Origin: a virus
Length of the DNA stretch: 20,339 bases
Virus record (IMG/VR): IMGVR_UViG_3300030060_002293
Coordinates: 1 to 20,339 of that record
Reading direction: 5' to 3' (one strand)
Shown: piece after piece, positions 3,583-13,432 of the stretch
Numbering within the stretch: the stretch's first letter is position 1
Layout: every line of letters starts with the position of its first letter
Position numbers and translations under genes: made by a program
Notes under the pieces: model-generated
The model's input: the letters and a program-made list of their open reading frames with translations, nothing else
What the model was told of the DNA's origin: nothing
Databases searched by the model: none

Positions 3583-5475
3583 GTGGCAAATCTCAAAACA
3601 GTTAAGTGTCCACACTGTGGTGATAAGTTTAAACAAGCACATGGCAGACAAAAATATTGCAAGATACAATGTACTAAAGCTGCAAACGCCAGGACACGAA
3701 CTGCAGAAAAAAAAGAACAAGAAAAATTACAGACACCTAGCAGTAGAGCTAATCGTGGTGAACATTATTTATATTTTGTAGAAAACTATGCACAAGAAAT
3801 TGATGAAGGATTACTTACACAAAAATTTGTAGCAGAAGATATAGGAGTTGACCAAAGTGTAGTTGCAAGAATGATGCTTGCTTATAAAGAAGATAAAGCA
3901 AAACTTGCAGCTAGAGAGAACTGGGATATACCAGAAGAAGCTAAGAGTTCTTTAAAATCTTTTAAAAAATTTAGAGATAGGTACTTCTTAACAGAAACAG
4001 GACAACAATACGAAACAGCTAAGTTTCATAAAAACTGGATTAAAAATATTTTAAAAGCTATTGATAAAGGTGAACAGCTTATGATTCTATCACCACCACG
4101 ACATGGCAAAACAGATTTACTTACACACTTTGCTGTATGGCAGATATGCCAAAATCCAAACATAAGGGTTATGTGGGTAGGTGGTAATGAAGATATTGCA
4201 AAAAACTCTGTAGGTTCAGTGCTTGACCATTTAGAGAACAATGAAAAACTTATAGAAGATTTTTGTGGACCAGGAGAAACTTTTAAACCAAAAAGCAGAA
4301 CAGGTAAAACTTGGAGTTCTGGACAATTTACTGTAAAAACTAGAACCGTAACTGGTATCAAATCACCGACTATGGTGGCTGTAGGCAAAGGTGGTAAGAT
4401 ACTATCACGTGACTGTGATTTAATTATTGCAGACGATATTGAGGACCACGGTACAACTGTGCAACCTAGTTCACGTGAACAAACAAAACGTTGGTGGACT
4501 ACAACATTGTCATCACGTAAAGAGGAACATACAGCAATTGTTGTCATAGGTTCAAGACAACATCCAGATGATTTGTATAACTCTTTGATTGACAATGATG
4601 AATGGGAGAAAATAGTAGAATCAGCTCATAGCTTAGATATTCCTATTGATAGTGGTGAACCAAAAGACCATACAAAACACATGTTATGGTCGTCAAAGAG
4701 AAGTTATAAGTGGCTCATGGCACAAAGGAGAAATGCCGAAACAACAGGTGGTCTTGCGATTTTTGAAATGGTTTACTTAAACAGACCTTTTTCAGAAGGT
4801 TTACAAATGTTTAAAGTAGATTCTTTAGATGCAGCAAGAGATGATTCAAGAATAGTTGGTCATTTACCACCTAAAACAAGATTGATTGCTGGTCTTGACC
4901 CAGCTGCTACTGGTTATCAAGCAGCATTCTTATGGGCATACGATGTAGAAAAAGGCAAACTTTACATGGTAGATATAGAAAATAAAAAAGGTGGAGGTAT
5001 TCCCCAGGCATTTAAGACAATTAAAGAATGGCATAGTAAGTATCAATGTTCTCATTGGATTATTGAAGAGAACGGATTTCAACGTGCAATAAGACAAGAT
5101 AGAGAATTAAAAGAATGGACAGCATCACGTGGCATACATTTAGAAGGACATCAAACACAAAAAAATAAATTTGACCCGTATTTTGGTGTAGGTTCTATGA
5201 GTGAACTATTTGACAAAGGTTTGGTAAATCTTCCTTATGGTAATGCAGATTCACAAAATAAGAGTAATATATATCGTAGGCAGCTTTTGTATTTTTCAAA
5301 TGCTGCTAACAAAGCAAGTAGCAAAGGATATAAGTCGGATATAGTTATGGCAAGTTGGTTTCCAATAAAAATTGTAAGAAGGTTACAAAAAGAATTTATT
5401 GCAGAAATGGGATATGATTATAACCCTAGTTACTCAAACATGAATATAAGTTCTATGAACACGGCACCATGGTAA
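3583..5475 (+). CDS. terL: terminase large subunit (packaging ATPase-nuclease) with N-terminal zinc ribbon
   Basis: Motor that cuts concatemeric DNA and pumps it into the prohead through the portal. Residues 9-30 have CPHC and CKIQC, a zinc ribbon. Residues 60-105 look like a helix-turn-helix (LLTQKFVAEDIGVDQSVVARM). The ATPase follows: Walker A SPPRHGKT at 170-177 and Walker B DLIIADDIED at 279-288. The nuclease domain has LIAGLDPAATG (D439), HWIIEENG (E495/E496) and KSDIVMASW (D586), consistent with the RNase H-like metal site. The 630-residue length is long for the family, because of the roughly 130-residue N-terminal extension. The start is GTG at 3583, with no clear ribosome site, 5 bases after the previous stop. 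No separate small terminase gene is visible, so the extension may take its DNA-recognition role. Confidence 0.92.
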   Translation: MANLKTVKCPHCGDKFKQAHGRQKYCKIQCTKAANARTRTAEKKEQEKLQTPSSRANRGEHYLYFVENYAQEIDEGLLTQKFVAEDIGVDQSVVARMMLAYKEDKAKLAARENWDIPEEAKSSLKSFKKFRDRYFLTETGQQYETAKFHKNWIKNILKAIDKGEQLMILSPPRHGKTDLLTHFAVWQICQNPNIRVMWVGGNEDIAKNSVGSVLDHLENNEKLIEDFCGPGETFKPKSRTGKTWSSGQFTVKTRTVTGIKSPTMVAVGKGGKILSRDCDLIIADDIEDHGTTVQPSSREQTKRWWTTTLSSRKEEHTAIVVIGSRQHPDDLYNSLIDNDEWEKIVESAHSLDIPIDSGEPKDHTKHMLWSSKRSYKWLMAQRRNAETTGGLAIFEMVYLNRPFSEGLQMFKVDSLDAARDDSRIVGHLPPKTRLIAGLDPAATGYQAAFLWAYDVEKGKLYMVDIENKKGGGIPQAFKTIKEWHSKYQCSHWIIEENGFQRAIRQDRELKEWTASRGIHLEGHQTQKNKFDPYFGVGSMSELFDKGLVNLPYGNADSQNKSNIYRRQLLYFSNAANKASSKGYKSDIVMASWFPIKIVRRLQKEFIAEMGYDYNPSYSNMNISSMNTAPW

Positions 5476-5479
5476 AGAT

Positions 5480-7207
5480 ATGAACACATCAGAATTACAA
5501 GATAAAATAACACAACTACATTACGATAATCAAGATAATCATAGTTCACGTGGACGTATTCGTTCTATTATGAACGGTGGTCCTTCTGGATTACTTGCTT
5601 TATTAGGTGACCAAATACAAGGTTTTGAAGATTGGCAAGTACCTATGCCTAACCTTATGATGTCTGGACTAGAACATCTAGCGCAAAAAATAGGTAGAAT
5701 ACCAAACTTAAAAGTTGATGTACCAAATAATAAAGATTCAGAACGTGCAAGAAAAAGAGCAGATAAAATAGCAAGAATTGTTACAGCTTATGATGATGTA
5801 CAAAGATTAGATTTACAAATGCCACAAGTTGGTAGATGGTTACCAGGTTATGGTTTTGCAGTTTGGATTATTAAAGAAAAAAAAGGTCCAGATGGTACAC
5901 CATATCCTTGTGCAGAATTACGTGACCCTTACAATTGTTTCCCTGGTTACTTTGGTGCAGACCAAATGCCTAAAGAAATGTCTGTTGTAAGACGTGTACC
6001 TAAATCATCCTTAGCAAAAATATATCCACAGTTTGAAAAAGAAATTAAAAAAGGTTATAACACAGTAAATATTGCTAGTGGTTACGCATCAGCATATCAA
6101 GATGCTTACAATGGTTCTTGGGCAAACTCAAATAATCAAGGTGACTTAGTATCTGAATATTACAATGAAGAAGGTACATACATTTACCACATGTCATCAA
6201 GTACAATATTAGATTTTATTCCTAATCCTTTAGAAAGTGGACCAGCTTTTGTTGTTGCAAAGAAATTTTCTTTTGACCAAATGCAAGGTCAGTATGACCA
6301 GATTATTGGATTAATGGCATCAATGGCAAAAATAAATGTTATGTCAATAATAGCTATGGAAGATGCTGTATTTACAGAAACAAACATTACTGGTGAATTA
6401 GAATCTGGACAATATAAAAAAGGTAGATTTGCAGTTAACTATTTTTCTCCAGGAAGTTCTGTATCAAAACCAGCATCTAATATTCCTTATCAAATTTTTC
6501 AACAGATAGATAGAATAGAACGTCAGTTACGTGTTGGTGCATCTTATCCAGCACAAGATGATTCACAATCACCATTAAGTTTTGCAACAGGTAGAGGATT
6601 AGAAGAATTAGGTGCATCTATGTCATTAATGATTAGAGAATATCACACAGTATTAGCAGATGCCGTTCAACAGATTGATTCTAAAAGACTTGAATGGGAT
6701 GAAAAAATGTATGGTGGTACAAACAAAGAACTATCTGGATATTATAACAATGAGTTCTTTTCTGAAAAGTATGAACCAAGTACAGATATAAACGGTGCTT
6801 TTAAAACTAGACGTGTTTATGGTGCTATGGCTGGTTATGATGAACCACAGAAGATTGTTACAGGGCTGCAACTTCTTAGTTCTGGTGTTATTGACACACA
6901 AACATTACAAGAAAACTTAGATGGATTAGATAACTTAGCTATGGTCAATGAGAGAATTACAAGAGAAAAAATGGACAAAGTATTAGAAGATACATTATTA
7001 CAACAAGCATCTGGTGGAGATGAGAAGGCTATTATGGCTGTTGTGCAAATTAGAAAAAATCCAGGTAATATGCAGAGCATCTTAGATAAATTTTTTACAG
7101 CAGAAAAACCCGACATACCAGAGCCAGAAGCTCAACTATTAGAAGGTCAAGGTCCCACCACCACGGGACCTGCGCCTTCTATACAACAAGCATTAGGACT
7201 GGGATGA
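5480..7207 (+). CDS. portal protein
   Basis: The ring at the unique capsid vertex through which DNA enters and leaves. The call rests on position straight after the large terminase, length (575 residues, usual for portals) and general layout: an N-terminal helical part with WQVPMPNLMM, a central mixed domain with ELRDPYNCFPG, and a long helical stretch (FDQMQGQYDQIIGLMASMAKIN, later SLMIREYHTVLADAVQQID) like portal stem and crown helices. The C-terminus is Pro/Gln-rich and flexible. The start follows the terminase stop by 4 bases and the stop overlaps the next gene (ATGA). No catalytic motif is expected. Confidence 0.85.
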   Translation: MNTSELQDKITQLHYDNQDNHSSRGRIRSIMNGGPSGLLALLGDQIQGFEDWQVPMPNLMMSGLEHLAQKIGRIPNLKVDVPNNKDSERARKRADKIARIVTAYDDVQRLDLQMPQVGRWLPGYGFAVWIIKEKKGPDGTPYPCAELRDPYNCFPGYFGADQMPKEMSVVRRVPKSSLAKIYPQFEKEIKKGYNTVNIASGYASAYQDAYNGSWANSNNQGDLVSEYYNEEGTYIYHMSSSTILDFIPNPLESGPAFVVAKKFSFDQMQGQYDQIIGLMASMAKINVMSIIAMEDAVFTETNITGELESGQYKKGRFAVNYFSPGSSVSKPASNIPYQIFQQIDRIERQLRVGASYPAQDDSQSPLSFATGRGLEELGASMSLMIREYHTVLADAVQQIDSKRLEWDEKMYGGTNKELSGYYNNEFFSEKYEPSTDINGAFKTRRVYGAMAGYDEPQKIVTGLQLLSSGVIDTQTLQENLDGLDNLAMVNERITREKMDKVLEDTLLQQASGGDEKAIMAVVQIRKNPGNMQSILDKFFTAEKPDIPEPEAQLLEGQGPTTTGPAPSIQQALGLG

Positions 7208-7422
7208 AAGATTTAAACAAAGAATTTGCTGATATAGTTTGGAACTCTTTAGAAGATGTAGATGAATTAGGTGACGATATATTATTAGAAAGTGATTTAT
7301 TTGAACCTAGATTATTTCACAACAGATTACCAACTATAGATTTACCTAATGGATATTTAATTATTAGTCAAACTTTTATATTTGAAGATGAGGAAGAAGA
7401 AGATGGCAACAAGAATAAATAA
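7204..7422 (+). CDS. small acidic hypothetical protein, 72 aa
   Basis: Strongly acidic: DVDELGDDILLESD near residue 18 and FEDEEEEDGNK at the end. No recognised family. It starts inside the portal stop (ATGA overlap) and its last 20 bases overlap the start of the next gene, so the three are translationally linked. The charge is opposite to the basic cassette before the terminase. A small chaperone or a head-completion role would fit the position, but the sequence does not show it. Confidence 0.7.
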   Translation: MKDLNKEFADIVWNSLEDVDELGDDILLESDLFEPRLFHNRLPTIDLPNGYLIISQTFIFEDEEEEDGNKNK

Positions 7423-7747
7423 AAGAAATTCTGCTGTAAAACCAGCATCTAATAATTATATTGACCAAACAAGAATGACTTATGGAGAAAAAGAACCACT
7501 TAAAGCATTGAACAGTGAAGTACAAAACTTAAACTTAACACAAGAATTACCACCTCCAGCAGCAGCACCAACTGCAGCTGCAAGTGTATTTGAACCTACT
7601 AATCAACCATTAAGACCAGTAGAAGATGGATTAGACTTTGGTCCAGGTGTTGGTTCACAAGAGCCAATAGAAACTACAGAATCTTTAATACAAAAATTTT
7701 ATGACTTAACAGGTGACCCACTTCTAGCACAATTACTAAAGGGGTAA
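7403..7747 (+). CDS. hypothetical virion-associated protein, 114 aa, Pro/Ala linker
   Basis: I place the start at ATG 7403 (MATRINKRNSAVKP), because GAGGAAG precedes it and proteins with similar basic N-termini (KRN-A-KPA-N-Y-DQTRMTYGE) sit after the portal in related phages, as I recall; an in-frame ATG at 7382 would add seven residues. Residues about 1-45 are basic, then a Pro/Ala-rich linker (LPPPAAAPTAAA), and the C-terminus is acidic with a helix (FYDLTGDPLLAQLLKG). It may link head components or be injected with DNA. Function unknown. Confidence 0.7.
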   Translation: MATRINKRNSAVKPASNNYIDQTRMTYGEKEPLKALNSEVQNLNLTQELPPPAAAPTAAASVFEPTNQPLRPVEDGLDFGPGVGSQEPIETTESLIQKFYDLTGDPLLAQLLKG

Positions 7748-7748
7748 C

Positions 7749-10700
7749 ATGTCATTTAGCACTTTTGACGCATCATCGTTTCAAGATGATTCAGAAACAA
7801 AAAGAGCTATAAGTAAAGCTGTAGCACCTAGTTCTGTAAATCAAGACCAAGCTAATCGTGCATCCGCAATAATAAAACGTTATCCAACAATAAGTAAAGG
7901 TTCTTTAGTTGGTGCAGTAAAACTAGGAATATCAGAAGATGACCCAAGACTAGGACAGATAGTTATGAAGGAATCTGTTTTAAAAGAAGAAAACGGATTT
8001 GATAAGTTAAAAGATGCTACACGTAGAGCAGTAAGAGGTGCTTTTATAGGATTCCAAAACTTATGGGAAAGTGGTGCGCCAAGAGGTGTTAGATATTTAG
8101 AAGGCAGACAACAAGGACTTACACATGATGAGGCTGCTAAATTAAGTAAAGCAACTTTGTTAGGTGAAATAGATTCTGCTAAAGCTGCAGGTAAAGATTT
8201 AGATTTAGGTGAAGGATGGTTTTTAGGAACAACAGACCCAACACAAACAGATGAATATAAAAATTTATTAGCTGCAGGTGTTGACCCATTAGCTGCAAGA
8301 GAGTTTGTAAGAGATAATATTTTAGGTGTACAGATATACGAAGAGCAAAAGAAAAAAGCAAATCAAATACAATTTGTAGGAGAACGTGCAGAAAAATTTG
8401 CTGCTGCAGGACTGGAACCTACAGTTACAATTGGTAGATATTTATTTAAGCCTATAGATGAAATAATAGAACCAGGCACAAAAGCATATAATTACATGAC
8501 TGGTGCAATAGATATTATTGCACAGATATTTGCTGACCCAGTAGCATTACTTGGTTTTGGTGTAAGTAAACTTGGAAAAGCTAAATCTACATTTACAAAC
8601 TTAGATAATCTAAGTGGAATGGCTAAAGTTTTTGAAAATACTGGTTTATTACAAGGTGCAAGAAAAAGTGTATTTGGTCCAACTACACAAGAGTTTTTAG
8701 CTGGTAAAGCTGGTGTGGGATTTAAAAAATTTCTATATGAAAACTCTACATCAGATATTATTGCTGCATCTAAAAATAATATTGATGATTTTAAATTTTA
8801 TGATGAACTAGAAAAATTTAAAGTTAACAATAAAGGAAAATCTTTTGAAGAGATAGATGCAGACTTTACAGAAAATCTTGTTAAGAAAAATTTATTATTA
8901 GAGGCTACGGCAGGCAACGTACCTACTGTAAGAAAAAAAGGTAATCGTTTAACAAAAATGTTAGAGAGAACATACGGTAATAGATTAGTTACCGAAAACA
9001 AAGATGACGCTTTTGTTAAATTAAATAGATTTATTAGATTAGCAACATCAGAAATGGATAAAGGACAACAAGCTGCAATAAGAACTAAGTTTATGTCTGC
9101 ATCTATAAAAGCACTCAATGATGCAGATGCACCTACAGCTACTGCTAGATTAGTAAATGATTTTATAACAAGAGATTTTAAACCACAAGTTGTAAAGGCT
9201 TTAGGTGGTAAAGAAAACTTAACTAAGTTTCAACAAACTCTTGTTGATAGTGGATTAGAAGTACAAGCTAAATTTATATCTGGTGCAAGAAAAGAAAAAG
9301 GTATTGTAAGAAGTTATGCAATAGAATCAACTGGAGAAAACTTACCATTGACAGATGTGCTTAAAAAATTACAAGGCGGTAAGTTAGATGGAGTTGATGA
9401 ACTTGTTGACCCAGTTACTGCACAACAACTTGCTGATGAAATATTCTTGCCAAACACAAGAGATGTAATAAGAGCTGCGAAAACATTAGATACAAAGTTT
9501 GGAAAAATAGGAAGTAAGATTGCCGCTAACAGTGGTGCCGAAACAGTAACAAGATTTATGGATTGGTACTATGGTGCATTGTTTAAACCTCTTGTTCTTT
9601 TAAGACCAGCATGGACAGTACGTGTGATTTTAGAAGAACAACTAAGAATGATGGCATCTGGTGTTACAAATGTTATTACACATCCAGCACAAATGATTGC
9701 AAGAGTTATAGGTAAAGAGAAAGAATCTGGTAAAAATTTATTAGGCAGCTTTGAAGATAATGCTAGTTTTATTGATGTAACTTTAAACGGTGCAGGTACA
9801 CCTAGTGCGATAAGAAGAGGTTACGGTGCAACAGGTGAATTTACAACTGTTACCAGGTCAGAAAATGTAAGAGCTTGGGGTGAAGCATCATTTAGAAACT
9901 TTATGCAGCACAAGTTTGACCCATTGTCAAGACGACTTGCACAAGCACAACTACAACCATCAGCTGCTAAAAGAAGTGCTGAACTAAGAAAAATTATAAA
10001 AGAAACACAAACTCCAGGAAATGTTTTAAATAAACATGTTAGAAAAGTTACAGGAGCAAAAGGTCATGCTTTTAATGGTGCAGGTTTTTCTAGTAGTCCA
10101 GGAGCTGCAAAAGCAGAAGAGTTTGTTCATTATGTAAATGCCGCAGTAGCACAAGCTACTGGAGGTAAAGTAGCAACAACTACAGCAAAAGCAGCAACAC
10201 CTAGAGCTGCAAGAAATTGGATTGATGAAAATGGTAATGATGATTTATTAAGAGCTTTAGCTAATGAAGATTTAACAGCACAAGAACTTGTAGGTCTAAA
10301 AAATGTAGATATGAAAAAGTATTGGGCTGGTCAACTTAAAGAACAGGAATACACATCAATAACTACACAGCTTAGAAAAAATCAAGATAAAATTAAAAAA
10401 GACTTTATAAAGAAATATAAAAAAGTATTACCAGAATCTGCAAGAGGAGAACTTAAAAACTCTATATCAAGACAAACAAGAATACTTGATGACTATGTAG
10501 ATATGGCATTTAATTTATTTATGACAGTACCAACAAAAACAATGTCAAGAGCGCCAACATTTAAAAAACATTACTGGGAAAAAGTAGGAGAGTTTGGTCA
10601 ACATCTCAATGCACAAACATTAAAAAAAGTTATAAAACAAGCTGAAGAGGCAGGACTTGCAAAAGGTACTGCATTAGAAAAAAAAGTTTTAAAACAACTT

Positions 10701-12419
10701 AAAAGTTATGAAGGTGTAAAAGGTGGTGTAAGCGGTATAGAACTTGTAGATAAATTAGCATCATCACATGCACTAACACAAACAAAAGCACTGCTTTATG
10801 ATGTAACAACTAAAACAAGACTTGGTAATGCTACAAGAGCTATCTTCCCATTCGGTGAGGCATACTTAGAAATATTTACAACATGGGCAAGACTACTTAA
10901 ATCGGAAGGTCTTAGACCTTTACGTAGGGTACAACAAGTCGTACAATCTGGTCGTGAACCAAATCCTATTTTTGATGATGAAGGACAAAAGGGATTCTTT
11001 TATAAAGACCCAAACACTGGAGAAGAGTTGTTCGGTTATCCAGGAGAAGGATTAATTAAAAAATTTATGTTTAAAGATTTAGAAGAAAACGGTGTAAAAG
11101 TTAATTTACCAGTATTCGCACAATCACTTAACATAGCAGGTAATATTGTGCCAGGATTTGGTCCAACAATAACTGTACCTATGGCTGTTATAAATAAACA
11201 ATTTAATTTATTAAGACCAGGTAAATGGGAAGAAACAGTATTCTTTGGAGATTTTTCTCCACCAAGAGTAGAAAACATTGGTGAGCTTTTAGGTTCAGCA
11301 ATTCCAGAACCATCATGGTTTAAGAAATTAAGAATAGCTTATGAAGTAGGTGGAGCAGAGGCTAAAAGACAATTCTCAAATACCACTATTGATGTATATA
11401 AAGCATTGTTATATGCAGGACAAATAGAAGATAATACACCAGAAGGTGCAAGCGCAGGTATTGAGTTAGCAGCAGACTATGCAAGAAAAATATTTATTAT
11501 AAGGTCAATTGCACAAGCTATAGGACCAGCTGGACCAGTCGCACCTAAATATGAAATATCTGATGAAACAGGTACGTTTTATTTATTTGAAACATTAGCA
11601 CAAGAGTATTGGAATATACAAAATGCTACACAAGATTCAACAACAGCTGTTCAAGTGTTCACAGATAGATTTGGTTTTGACCCAGTAGCTATGGCAACGG
11701 GTAGAACATTTACTGTTAAGAAAAGACCAGTAACACAAGATGGTGCTGTATGGGAAAGAAAAAATCCAGAACTTGTAGAAAAGTTTGATTTAACTTACGC
11801 ATTTTTAATTGATGAAACAGAATCTGAATTTTTATATGAACAATATTATGCACAGCTTTTAAGTGGTGATAGAGTTCCAAAGACTGCTGAACAATGGCAA
11901 CAATCTAAAAACATTCTTTTAGGAAATATAGAATACGAAGAATTTTTAAAAAAGAATAATTTACTAAACAAAAATGACAAAGTATCAATACAGGCTAAAA
12001 GAAATAAAAAAGCAGAGATAGCTATGAGATACCCTGGATATGGTAGAAGTATTGATTACAGTCCTACTAAACCAGAAATAGATGATTTGATTGATGAGTT
12101 ATATACTTGGATAAATCCAGCAACGTATGTTTTAGACCCAAGACTTGCTGGTAATCCAGCAGCAGAAGGGCTAAAAGAATATCTTATGTTAAGAGATAAA
12201 GTTATTGCAGATACAAAAAAATTACCAGGTGGTTATTCAGATACTTCCTTCAGACGTGCTAATAAACTAGCACCTTATAGAACCTTGTTAAGGAATAAAA
12301 TTAAAGCTATATTGGTTACAAAGCCAGAATTTGCACCGATAGCAAAAGAAATATTTGAAAGAGAATTACGTGAGGCAGAAGAAGATATAGAATTATTAAA
12401 GGGATTATATGACAGTTGA
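7749..12419 (+). CDS. giant virion protein, 1556 aa (probable internal/ejected protein)
   Basis: The largest gene here. It is mostly helical, rich in Lys and Ala, with no catalytic motif I can name. Notable parts: a hydrophobic segment AQIFADPVALLGFGVSKLG near residues 255-275; FKPLVLLRPAWTVRVILEEQ near 612-631; PFGEAYLEIFTTWARLL near 1034-1050; and a Gly/Pro/Val-rich stretch IAGNIVPGFGPTITVPMAV near 1128-1146. The LLRPAWTVR and PFGEA motifs recur, to my memory, in large proteins of related uncultured actinobacterial phages. Size, short hydrophobic stretches and position before a transglycosylase-like gene recall podovirus internal virion proteins that are ejected to form a channel. That is inference, and a tape-measure protein or a MuF-linked head protein are alternatives. 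It starts 1 base after the previous stop; 11 bases overlap the next gene. Confidence 0.75.
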   Translation: MSFSTFDASSFQDDSETKRAISKAVAPSSVNQDQANRASAIIKRYPTISKGSLVGAVKLGISEDDPRLGQIVMKESVLKEENGFDKLKDATRRAVRGAFIGFQNLWESGAPRGVRYLEGRQQGLTHDEAAKLSKATLLGEIDSAKAAGKDLDLGEGWFLGTTDPTQTDEYKNLLAAGVDPLAAREFVRDNILGVQIYEEQKKKANQIQFVGERAEKFAAAGLEPTVTIGRYLFKPIDEIIEPGTKAYNYMTGAIDIIAQIFADPVALLGFGVSKLGKAKSTFTNLDNLSGMAKVFENTGLLQGARKSVFGPTTQEFLAGKAGVGFKKFLYENSTSDIIAASKNNIDDFKFYDELEKFKVNNKGKSFEEIDADFTENLVKKNLLLEATAGNVPTVRKKGNRLTKMLERTYGNRLVTENKDDAFVKLNRFIRLATSEMDKGQQAAIRTKFMSASIKALNDADAPTATARLVNDFITRDFKPQVVKALGGKENLTKFQQTLVDSGLEVQAKFISGARKEKGIVRSYAIESTGENLPLTDVLKKLQGGKLDGVDELVDPVTAQQLADEIFLPNTRDVIRAAKTLDTKFGKIGSKIAANSGAETVTRFMDWYYGALFKPLVLLRPAWTVRVILEEQLRMMASGVTNVITHPAQMIARVIGKEKESGKNLLGSFEDNASFIDVTLNGAGTPSAIRRGYGATGEFTTVTRSENVRAWGEASFRNFMQHKFDPLSRRLAQAQLQPSAAKRSAELRKIIKETQTPGNVLNKHVRKVTGAKGHAFNGAGFSSSPGAAKAEEFVHYVNAAVAQATGGKVATTTAKAATPRAARNWIDENGNDDLLRALANEDLTAQELVGLKNVDMKKYWAGQLKEQEYTSITTQLRKNQDKIKKDFIKKYKKVLPESARGELKNSISRQTRILDDYVDMAFNLFMTVPTKTMSRAPTFKKHYWEKVGEFGQHLNAQTLKKVIKQAEEAGLAKGTALEKKVLKQLKSYEGVKGGVSGIELVDKLASSHALTQTKALLYDVTTKTRLGNATRAIFPFGEAYLEIFTTWARLLKSEGLRPLRRVQQVVQSGREPNPIFDDEGQKGFFYKDPNTGEELFGYPGEGLIKKFMFKDLEENGVKVNLPVFAQSLNIAGNIVPGFGPTITVPMAVINKQFNLLRPGKWEETVFFGDFSPPRVENIGELLGSAIPEPSWFKKLRIAYEVGGAEAKRQFSNTTIDVYKALLYAGQIEDNTPEGASAGIELAADYARKIFIIRSIAQAIGPAGPVAPKYEISDETGTFYLFETLAQEYWNIQNATQDSTTAVQVFTDRFGFDPVAMATGRTFTVKKRPVTQDGAVWERKNPELVEKFDLTYAFLIDETESEFLYEQYYAQLLSGDRVPKTAEQWQQSKNILLGNIEYEEFLKKNNLLNKNDKVSIQAKRNKKAEIAMRYPGYGRSIDYSPTKPEIDDLIDELYTWINPATYVLDPRLAGNPAAEGLKEYLMLRDKVIADTKKLPGGYSDTSFRRANKLAPYRTLLRNKIKAILVTKPEFAPIAKEIFERELREAEEDIELLKGLYDS

Positions 12420-13431
12420 TGAATTTTATAACAGAGTAGAAAAATTAATTATACAAATTAATGATAATGCTACGTTAGGTACAAATAAAATAGGAATAAC
12501 AGCAGACGCAAGATTAGATATTCTAAATGCAAATACAATTGATGAGGCTATTCAATTTTTACTTGCATATAACATACCTCAATATGTTGTAGATTTAGCT
12601 ATATCTGGACAAGATTTAACAGACATTACTCCAGATGATGCAGCTGTTGCAGGAGCAAGAGAACAAACTGGACTGTTTGGAAACACAGATTCTTACATAG
12701 GAGTACCAGCAACATACGTACCGCCAAGAGAAGGTGCTACAGATTTTTATACACAAAATGATTTAGTAAATCTATTTTCTGGAATAGGAGATGAACAGAT
12801 TGCTGCAATACAAGCAGACTTAATTAATTCAAGACTACTTACTGTAGGTGATGGATTTATACCAGGAGAATGGGATTCTCCTACACAAAATGCTTTTGAA
12901 CGTGTACTTGAAAGAGCTAATTTAGGTGGTGTAACAGAAATAGAAAAGCAAAATGGTTCAGCATGGAGAAATGTTTTAAAAGAATTTGTTGCTAAACCAG
13001 TTCCTATTATGCCAGATACAGAAGTATTTTTACCACAAGACCCAGCATCTAATGCACAAACAGTAAAAAATCTTTACGCAAGAGAATTAAATCGTGACCC
13101 ATCTGCTTATGAATTAAAGTTATTATCAAATGAGTTATATAAACAAGCAGAGGCATCTTATAAACAATCACAAGAATTAGGTGATGTAGCACAAGCACAA
13201 CCAGCTTTTACTGGAGATGATTTGTTACAAGGTCAATACGGTAACTATGCAGCAGAAAATGTACAACAAGCTATTGATGAACAAGGTCTTACACAAATTG
13301 ACCCAACAAGTAGAATGCAAGAGAAGTTTGAAAAAATTACAGAAAACGAAAAAACAAGGTTAGGAGAAAATTATTCTGCACGTAACACTAGGACTTCTAT
13401 TCTTCGTAGCATCGCTGGGAGGCCAAGCTAG
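12409..13431 (+). CDS. virion protein with a peptidoglycan-binding-like segment, 340 aa
   Basis: The start overlaps the giant gene by 11 bases; AAAGGG lies about 5 bases before the ATG. Residues about 128-170 (IGDEQIAAIQADLINSRLLT ... GEWDSPTQNAFERVL) resemble the repeat of PG_binding_1 domains: a helix with conserved Gln and Leu, a G-x-W/F turn, then T-x-x-A. Residues about 218-245 (TVKNLYARELNRDPSAYELK) are a helical segment often seen in phage virion proteins. The C-terminal third is Gln-rich and probably extended. The next gene encodes a transglycosylase-like domain, so the two may together form a cell-wall-opening unit of the particle. The domain call is from pattern alone. Confidence 0.6.
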   Translation: MTVDEFYNRVEKLIIQINDNATLGTNKIGITADARLDILNANTIDEAIQFLLAYNIPQYVVDLAISGQDLTDITPDDAAVAGAREQTGLFGNTDSYIGVPATYVPPREGATDFYTQNDLVNLFSGIGDEQIAAIQADLINSRLLTVGDGFIPGEWDSPTQNAFERVLERANLGGVTEIEKQNGSAWRNVLKEFVAKPVPIMPDTEVFLPQDPASNAQTVKNLYARELNRDPSAYELKLLSNELYKQAEASYKQSQELGDVAQAQPAFTGDDLLQGQYGNYAAENVQQAIDEQGLTQIDPTSRMQEKFEKITENEKTRLGENYSARNTRTSILRSIAGRPS

Positions 13432-13432
13432 T

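Noticed and set aside
4026-4595. 189-codon - strand frame inside the terminase gene
   Set aside because: Antisense to conserved ATPase motifs; composition is that of a shadow.
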